Assembly (NCBI GenBank): GCA_905221605.1
Contig: CAJNDS010000516.1
Span: 56,925-120,924 of the forward strand
Reading direction: 5' to 3'
Length of the DNA: 64,000 bases
DNA from: Symbiodinium natans
Lineage: Eukaryota > Sar > Dinophyceae > Suessiales > Symbiodiniaceae
Positions 57,225 through 64,000 of the stretch are shown here, one piece after another. How positions within the stretch are numbered: position 1 is the first letter of the stretch; every line of letters begins with the position of its first letter. The position numbers and the translations under genes were made by a program. The notes beneath the pieces were generated by a model that was not told where the DNA came from, did no database searches, and was given only the letters and a program-made list of their open reading frames with translations.

Positions 57225-57835
57225 GAAGTGGGCTCTTTTTTCTCCTTTGGCTAATTTTGGGCAACATTTGGCTGGATTTGGCCAAATTTTGCCGGACAGT
57301 CTGCGGGCAAAATTTGGCCAAATCGGGCTGCTCGTCGTACGCGATGAGAAATGCGCGGCTCGATTTGGCCAAATTTTGCCAAGCAGCCTCCGGGCAAAAT
57401 TTGGCCAAATCGGGCTGCTCTTCGTAGGCGATGAAAAAGGTGCGGCTCGATTTGGCCAAATTTTGCCGGGCAGCTTTCGGCCAAAATTTGGCCAAATCGG
57501 GCTGCTCTTCGTAGGCGATGAGAAAGGCGCGGCTCGATTTGGCCAAATTTTGCCGGGCAGCTTTCGGGCAAAATTTGGCCAAATCGGGCTGCTCTTCGTA
57601 GGCGATGAGAAAGGCGCGGCTCGATTTGGCCAAATTTTGCCGAGCAGCTTTCGGGCAAAATTTGGTCAAATCGGGCTGCTCTTCGTAGGCGATGAGAAAT
57701 GCGTGGCTCGATTTGGCCAAATTTTGCCAAGCAGCCTCCGGGCAAAATTTGGCCAAATCGGGCAGCTCTTCGTATGCGATGAGAAATGCGCGGCTCGATT
57801 TGGCCAAATTTTGCCCGGAGCTTCCCCCCCTCCCA
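57225..57835. repeat. 87-bp tandem repeat with internal dyads
   Basis: CGATTTGGCCAAATTTTGCC recurs at 57361, 57448, 57535, 57622, 57709 and 57796, exactly 87 bp apart. Each unit holds GGCCAAATTTTGCC and, 10-12 bp later, GGCAAAATTTGGCC, an inverted repeat. Because 87 is 29 codons, long frames stay open on both strands (about 200 codons each way), but they are consequences of the repeat. Confidence 0.95.
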
Positions 57836-58031
57836 AGAATTAAATAGTGATTAATTTAAGTACGACGGGGAGGTTTCGGATTGAAATTATTTAAATTATT
57901 TAATTCTTAGGGGGCGGGGAGGGTGGTTCCCCCCCCCTTTTCGGATTTCAACTATTTAAACTATATAATGTATTTACATTATTTGAATTGTTTAAATTGT
58001 TTAAATTACATGATGTAAATCATTTAATTAA

Positions 58032-58098
58032 AGCTTTATATATCTCCCTTGTCTCTCCCTAATTAGAAATACCAATCTTGCTATTCACAGATAGGTGC
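58032..58098. repeat. Stray fragment of the 1.42 kb unit
   Basis: AAGCTTTATATATCTCCCTT followed by GTCTCTCCCTAATTAGAAA and CTTGCTATTCACAGATAGGT is the same sequence found inside the 1.42 kb units (for example near 53200), here isolated between other satellites. Confidence 0.85.
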
Positions 58099-58133
58099 AC
58101 TTCTCATGCTTTTTTGTGTTAGCACGGCTCTAC

Positions 58134-58436
58134 TGACACATATTCCGCGAAAAATGTGTCATGCTTTTTGTCTTAGCCGAACTCTCGTGACACATATTCC
58201 GCGGAAAATGTGTCATGCTTTTTTTTGTTAGCACGCCTCTACTGACACATATTCCGCGGAAAATGTGTCATGCTTTTTGTGTTAGCACAGCTCTACTGAC
58301 ACATATTCCGCGGGAAAAGTGTCATGTTTATGTTGCTAAGAGAACTCTGGTGACACATATTCCGCGAAAATTGTGTCATGCTTTTTTTGTGGTAGCACGG
58401 CTCTACTGACACATATTCAGCGGAAAAATTGTCATG
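58134..58436. repeat. 54-bp tandem repeat built on a 28-bp palindrome
   Basis: TGACACATATTCCGCG occurs at 58134, 58188, 58243, 58297, 58351 and 58407 (spacing 54-56). In the best copies it continues GAAAATGTGTCA, forming a 28-bp dyad centred on CCGCGG with 26 of 28 bases paired. The spacer reads TGCTTTTTTTGTTAGCACGG then CTCTAC. Confidence 0.93.
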
Positions 58437-58724
58437 TTTTTGGTGAAATTTACGAACACTTACCCCCCGATAAGCAAGACTTGGAATCACTCCGTTACAA
58501 GCAATCAATATTGGCACGCGGCCATTTTTTTCTTCTCAACTATCTCAAAGGGCGCAGTGTCTAGATCGCAAGCATAATTTCATTGTGTCTTGACGCATCA
58601 TAGTGTACCAAAGTCTCTGCATCATAAGCATTGTTTTCTTTGCGCTTTAGTACAGTTTTTTGTACTAAGGTCTTTAAGCTGTAAGCACTTTTAACGGGAA
58701 AGGGCGAGGAGGATAGCTTGTGAT

Positions 58725-58965
58725 AACTATGACAATTTATCATAATTATGATACCTTATCATAAGTATGATAACTTATGATAACTTATCATAATTATAAT
58801 AACTTATCATAATTATGAAAAGTTGCTTATCATATTTATCATACTCTGAGATAAAGAACTTGAAGTTATCATAATTATGATAATTTAGATCGGGAAGCTA
58901 AAGTTATCATAATTATGATAACTTATGATGGGGAAGTTGAAGTCATCATAATTATGATAACTTCA
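58725..58965. repeat. ATAATTAT palindrome array
   Basis: About eight copies of AGTTATCATAATTATGATAA or close variants, each a near-perfect palindrome, separated by short unique pieces. Confidence 0.88.
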
Positions 58966-59159
58966 GGTTGGTAGTTTGGAGTGGAGGGGCAGGAGGGGTT
59001 AGGTGCGAGTGGTGTGGGTGTAGTAAATTGTTGCAAGGGGGCTTGTTGGGGGTGATGGGGTCGGGGAGCAGGTTGGAGGTGCGACGCGGTGCGTGGGGTG
59101 GCGCTCTGCGAAGTGAGGTGGAAAATTGGGGAGGGGTAGGGGAGGGGAGAGGAGGGGTT

Positions 59160-59480
59160 AAAGCACAAGCCCTCCAGCCTCTCCCCTCCAGCCCCTCCAA
59201 CCCCTCCAGCCCCTGCAGAGCCCTCCAGCCAGCCCCTCCAGCCCGCCCCTCCAGCCAGCCCCTCCAGGCGCCCCTTCAGCCTCCAGGTTCCTCCAGCCAC
59301 TCCAGTTCTTCCAGTTCCTCCAGCCCCTCTAGCCTCTCCAACCGCTCCAGCCCTTGCAGCAGCCCCTCCAGCCAGCCAGCCCCTCCAGCCCCCTCCAGCC
59401 CCCTCCAGCCCCTCCAGCTCCAGCCCATCCCTTCAGCCTCCAGGTTCCTCCAGTTCCTCCAGCCCCTCCAGCCCTACCTA
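59160..59480. repeat. (CCCTCCAG)n minisatellite
   Basis: Strongly strand-skewed CCCCTCCAGC-type units occupy about 300 bp, preceded by G-rich sequence on the same strand at 58975-59160. The Ser/Pro frames are artefacts. Confidence 0.92.
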
Positions 59481-59517
59481 AATAATTTAGTTTATGGCTT
59501 GGCTGAGTTTCCCCACA

Positions 59518-59880
59518 ATTAAATTAATTTAAACGATTTAAACGATTTAAACGATTTAATTGGGTCCAATTAAATCGTTTAAATCCGACGCCTCAAATAA
59601 ATAATTTAGTTAGACCGTAGGATTTAAACGATTTAATTGGGTCCAATGAAATCGTTTAAATCCGACGCCTCAATTAAATAATTTAATTAGACCGTAGGAT
59701 TTAAACGATTTAATTGGACCCAATTAAATCGTTTAAATCGTTTAAATCGTATAAATTAATTTAATTGTGGTGGGAGGTGAGTACAGACAAGCACAGAGCC
59801 AATCAAATTATTTAAATCCGACGCCTCAATTAAATAATTTAATTAGACCGTAGGATTTAAATGATTTAATTGGTTTGGGT
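59518..59880. repeat. Palindromic AT-rich repeat, TTTAAACGATTTAATTGGG family
   Basis: TTTAAACGATTTAATTGGGT then CCAATTAAATCGTTTAAA forms a long dyad and recurs with CCGACGCCTCAATTAAATAA then TTTAATTAGACCGTAGG between copies. Confidence 0.88.
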
Positions 59881-59969
59881 TTGCGATTTAACTCTTTGGC
59901 ATAAAAGCTGAACCGAAAATCTTAGGGACCAGGGCTTGCGATTTGACTCCTTGCTCACCCCATAATCAT

Positions 59970-60600
59970 AATGATATAAGACGGAAACATATAATAAAGA
60001 TGACAAAAAGATGATAAACGACTACAAAAAGATGACAGAAAGATGATAAAAGATGATAAAAGATGACAAAAAGATGACAAAAGATGATAAAAGATGATAA
60101 CGATAGAAGATGATTAAGATAAAATGCTTTCAAAAACAAAGTCCAAACGATGACCCGATTAAAAGATGATAAAAGATGATAAAAAGATGACAAAAAAGAT
60201 GATAAAATATTATAACAAAAATATAACAAAAGGTGATAACGATAGAATATGATTAGGATAAAGGATGCTTTCCAAACAAGATCCAAACGATGACCCGATT
60301 AAAAGATGACAAAAGATGATAAAAATATGACAAAATGATAAAAGATTACAACAAAAAGATAACAAAAATGTGATAACGATAGAATATGATTAGGATAAAG
60401 GATGCTTTCCAAATAAGATCCAAACGATGACCCGATTAAAAGATGATAAAAGATGATGAAAATATGACAAAAATTATAAAAGATTACAACAAAAAGGTAA
60501 CAAAAAGGTGATAACGATAGAATATGATTATGACAAAGGATGCTTTCCAAATAAGATCCAAACGATGACCCGATTAGAAGATGATTAAAGGTGACAAAAA
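59970..60600. repeat. About 138-bp A-rich tandem repeat
   Basis: CCAAACGATGACCCGATT falls at 60143, 60283, 60420 and 60558. The units are filled with AAAAGATGATAAAAGATGAC-type purine runs and GATAACGATAGAATATGATT then AGGATAAAGGATGC. Confidence 0.92.
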
Positions 60601-60639
60601 GAATAAATTAATTGAATTAATTGTACAGAATTGAATTAA

Positions 60640-63500
60640 ATTATTTAAATCCCCCGGCCTCTTTAAATAATTTAAATAATTTAAACAAGTTACATGGTCG
60701 GAAATTCGGCCTCAGGCGACTCCGGCCCAGAGCCTGGACTTGGGAGCATTCAAACAATTTAAATAATTTAAATACGCGCAATAAAATTGCCTCCGGGCAA
60801 AATTTGGCCAAATCGAGCCGCGCATTCCTTATCGCGTACAAAGAGCAGCCCGACTTGGCTAAATTTTGCCCGGAGGCTGCCGGGAAAAATTTGGCCAAAT
60901 CGAGCCGCGAGAGTTTATATAGTTTCGGGCCTTCAGAAAGGCGCGGCTCGATTTGGCCAAATTTTGCCCGGAGGCTGCCGGGCAAAATTTGGCCAAATCG
61001 AGCCGCGAGAGTTTATATAGTTTCGGGCCTTCAGAAAGGCGCCGCTCGATTTGGCCAAATTTTGCCGGGCAGTCTGCGGGCAAAATTTGGCCAAATCGAG
61101 CCGCGAGTCTGCGGGCTCAGAGCTTGGATTTGGAAGCATTTAAATAATTTAAATAATTTAAATAATTTAAATAATTTAATTGGGCCGAATTAAATTATTT
61201 AAATTATTTAAATCCCCCGGCCTCTTTAAATAATGTAAATAATTTAAATAATTTAAATAATTTAATTGGCCTGAATTAAATTATTTAAATTATTTAAATT
61301 ATTTAAATAATTTAAATGGTCGGAAATTCGGCCTCAGGCGACTCCGGCCCGATGCCTGGATTTGGGAGCATTTAAATAATTTAAATAATTTAAATAATTT
61401 AAATAATTTAAATAATTTAAATAATTTAAATAATTTAATTGGGCCGAATTAAATTATTTAAATTATTTAAGTCCCCCGGCCTATTTAAATAATTTAAATA
61501 ATTTAAATAATTTAATTGGCCTGAATTAAATTATTTAAATTGTTTAAATTATTTAAATTATTTAAATAATTTAAATGGTCGGAAATTCGGCCTCAGGCGA
61601 CTCCGGCCCGATGCCTGGATTTGGGAGCATTTAAATAATTTAAATGATTTAAATAATTTAAATAATTTAAATAATTTAATTGGGCCGAATTAAAGTATTT
61701 AAATTATGTAAATCCCCCGGCCTATTTAAATAATTTAAATAATTTAAATAATTTAAATAATTTAATTGGCCTGAATTAAATTATTTAAATTATTTAAATT
61801 ATTTAAATAATTTAAATGGTCGGAAATTCGGCCTCAGGCGACTCCGGCCCGGAGCCTGGATTTGGGAGCATTCAAATAATTTAAATAATTTAAATAATTT
61901 AAATAATTTAATTTTTTTTTAATTGGGCCGAATTAAATTATTTAAATTATTTAAATCCCCCGGCCTCTTTAAATAATTTAAATAAATTAAATAATTTAAA
62001 TAATTTAATTGGCCTGAATTAAATTATTTAAATTATTTAAATTATTTAAATAATTTAAATAATTTAAATAATTTAAATGGTCGGAAATTCGGCCTCAGGC
62101 GACTCCGGCCCGGAGCCTGGATTTGGGAGCATTTAAATAATTTAAATAATTTAAATAATTTAAATAATTTAAATAATTTAAATAATTTAAATAATTTAAG
62201 TAATTTAAATAATTTAAATACTTTAAATAATTTAATTGGGCCGAATTAAATTATTTAAATTATTTAAATCCCCCGGCCTATTTAAATAATTTAAATAATT
62301 TAAATAATTTAAATAATTTAAATAATTTAAATAATTTAAATAATTTAAATAATTTAATTGGCCTGAATGAAATTATTTAAATTATTTAAATTATTTAAAT
62401 TATTTAAATTATTTAAATAATTTAAATGGTTGGAAATTCGGCCTCAGGCGACTCCGGCCCGGAGCCTGGATTTGGGAGCATTTAAATAATTTAAATAATG
62501 TAAATAATTTAAATAATTTAATTGGGCCGAATTAAATTATTTAAATTATTTAAATCCCCCGGCCTCTTTAAATAATGTAAATAATTTAAATAACTTAAAT
62601 AATTTAATTGGCCTGAATTAAAATATTTAAATTATTTAAATTATTTAAATTATTTAAATTATTTAAATAATTTAAATGGTCGGAAATTCGGCCTCAGGCG
62701 ACTCCGGCCCGGAGCCTGGATTTGGGAGCATTTAAATAATTTAAATAATTTATTTAAATAATGTAAATAATTTAAATAATTTAAATAATTTAAATAATTT
62801 AATTGGGCCGAATTAAATTGTTTAAATTATTTAAATCCCCCGGCCTCTCTAAATAATTTAAATAATTTAAATAATTTAAATAATTTAATTGGCCTGAATT
62901 AAATTGTTTAAATTATTTAAATCCCCCTGCCTCCTTAAATAATTTAAATAATTTAAATAATTTAATTGGCCGGAATTAAATTATTTAAATTATTTAAATT
63001 ATTTAAATTTTTTAAATAATTTAAATGGTCGGAAATTCGGCCTCAGGCGACTCCGGCCCGCAGCCTGGATTTGGGAGCATTAAAATAATTTAAATAATTT
63101 AAATAATTTAAATAATTTAAATAATTTAAATAATTTAAATAATTTAATTGGGCCGAATTAAATTATTTAAATTATTTAAATCCTCCGGCCTCTTTAAATA
63201 ATTTAAATAATTTAAATAATTTAAATAATTTAATTGCGCGGAATTAAATTATTTAAATTATTTAAATCCACCGGCCTCCTTAATCAATTTAAACAATTTA
63301 AATAATTTAATTCGCCTGAATTAAATTATTTAAATTATTTCAATCCCCGGGCCTCTTTCAACTATTTAAATAATTTAAAGAATTTAATTGGTCTCAATTA
63401 AATCATTTAAATTATTTAAATCACCCGACTTATTTAAATAATTAAATGGGTTGTAGTTTTTATTTAAATTATTCAAATAATTTAAATTATTTAAATAATT
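60640..63500. repeat. TTTAAATAA satellite with regular GC-rich spacers (higher-order repeat)
   Basis: Runs of TTTAAATAA flip to TTATTTAAA around AATTGGGCCGAATT and AATTGGCCTGAATT, making large dyads. A GC-rich spacer, GGTCGGAAATTCGGCCTCAG then GCGACTCCGGCCC...CTGGATTTGGGAGCATT, recurs at 60696, 61318, 61577, 61818, 62079, 62428, 62678 and 63027 (the copy at 62428 reads GGTTGG). A second short spacer, CCCCCGGCCTCTTTAAAT, alternates with it. Confidence 0.95.
60785..61125. repeat. Second cluster of the GGCCAAATTTTGCC dyad repeat
   Basis: The same dyad core as at 57.2-57.8 kb recurs here about four times. The spacer differs: CGAGCCGCGAGAGTTTATAT then AGTTTCGGGCCTTCAGAAAG. The cluster is embedded in the TTTAAATAA array. 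Confidence 0.9.
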
Positions 63501-63524
63501 ATCAGTTAAATAGAAAAGAAGAGA

Positions 63525-63660
63525 GGTTAAATAGACCCGAAAGGTTGCTCTTTCATATATATATATACACATATGTATATATCTATATATATATATATGT
63601 ATATTATTGCAATGTGTGTGTGTGCCTTTCCATGCTTAACGTATGTGCGTGAGACCTGGA
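63525..63660. repeat. (TA)n / (GT)n microsatellite at the right edge of the satellite block
   Basis: GGTTAAATAGACCCGAAAGG then TTGCTCTTTCATATATATAT is, in reverse complement, similar to the left-edge sequence near 50400-50445. It is followed by TATATA and TGTGTG runs in mirrored order to the left edge. Confidence 0.85.
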
Positions 63661-63741
63661 TGCAAAAAATGTATGTAAATGTCTGCCCACAGTTCATAAC
63701 ATGACAGATGTTCAATCATCCCCAACATCCAAGAACAGTAG

Positions 63742-63855
63742 AACCCTAAACCCTACACCCCAAAGCCTAAAACCCTGAACCCTAAAGCCCTAAACCTTAA
63801 AGGCCTAAACCCTAAAACCCTAAACCCCAACACCCTAAACCCCAAAACCCTAAAC
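63742..63855 (+). repeat. Interstitial CCCTAAA-type tract, degenerate
   Basis: About 14 units with CCCCAAA, CCCTACA and AGCCCTAAA variants. Confidence 0.92.
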
Positions 63856-63961
63856 CAGCCCGGCGGAGGTTTCAGCGGCGTGTCTCGTGTACTCGAGCTG
63901 GGCGCCGGCGTGGGCCTGGTGGGCTTGCTGCTTGCAGCCGACCATGCGCCCCTTGTTTTGA

Positions 63962-64000
63962 GCCCTAAGCCCTAAGTCCTAAACCCTAAACTTAGGGTTT
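63962..64000. repeat. Telomere-type tract with orientation switch at the window end
   Basis: CCCTAAG/CCCTAAA units run into CCCTAAACTTAGGGTTT, so C-rich and G-rich repeat orientations meet head to head. Confidence 0.9.

Noticed and set aside
57199-57843. Two 200-codon repeat proteins, one on each strand
   Set aside because: The 87-bp unit is a multiple of three and lacks stops on either strand; both frames cannot be favoured, and the dyad symmetry explains their similarity.
58134-58436. CRISPR array
   Set aside because: Six evenly spaced palindromic repeats resemble one at first sight, but the intervening sequence is itself repeated rather than unique, and the context is eukaryotic satellite DNA.

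Overview
This is eukaryotic nuclear DNA, most likely from a dinoflagellate and probably a Symbiodiniaceae-type genome. That assignment is inferred from several things seen together: many interstitial tracts of the plant/alveolate-type telomere repeat CCCTAAA/TTTAGGG; genes cut into many short exons; splice junctions that seem to use GC (and possibly GA) donors as well as GT; recognisable genes all on the + strand; pentatricopeptide and TPR proteins of the kind abundant in these algae; and decayed non-LTR retrotransposon fragments. There is no bacterial operon structure. No tRNA, rRNA or CRISPR array was recognised.

Layout. About 0.2-5 kb holds scattered exons of a TPR-type protein, with a single-exon zinc-ribbon/coiled-coil ORF (1382-1969) lying among them. 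From 5.5 to 24 kb the sequence is mostly non-coding: interstitial telomere tracts, (GT)n, 9-bp and 8-bp microsatellites, three copies of a small inverted-repeat (MITE-like) element, and a few weak exon candidates. A PPR protein gene covers 24.29-27.03 kb in at least seven short exons, with a MITE-like element in one intron. A 0.54 kb (TAG)n tract and a 7-bp ACAGTAT array separate it from a membrane-anchored pepsin-type aspartic protease (30.15-31.67 kb, three exons). The interval 34-40 kb is a pile-up of broken reverse-transcriptase and endonuclease pieces in both orientations. A one-exon J-domain protein follows (40.16-41.11 kb).

The main gene lies at about 42.6-49.6 kb. It is the N-terminal half of a giant DUF6606/DUF3638-family protein, a family best known from fungi and oomycetes. 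I can trace it through successive exons as far as its P-loop (GEGK), where recognisable coding stops. The P-loop has proline in place of the usual Ser/Thr, and an upstream exon carries an in-frame TGA.

From about 50.26 to 63.6 kb the character changes completely. The sequence becomes a mosaic of satellite DNA: a purine/pyrimidine-skewed array with a 1.42 kb period, an 87-bp dyad repeat, a 54-bp repeat built on a 28-bp palindrome, ATAATTAT palindromes, a CCCTCCAG minisatellite, a 138-bp A-rich repeat and a long TTTAAATAA array with regular GC-rich spacers. Similar (TA)n-plus-GGGTCTATTTA sequences in inverted orientation bound this block. The window ends in two more telomere-type tracts, the last switching from CCCTAAA to TTAGGG orientation.

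Exon boundaries were judged by eye from reading frame, splice signals and family resemblance, so they are approximate unless stated. No database search was run.
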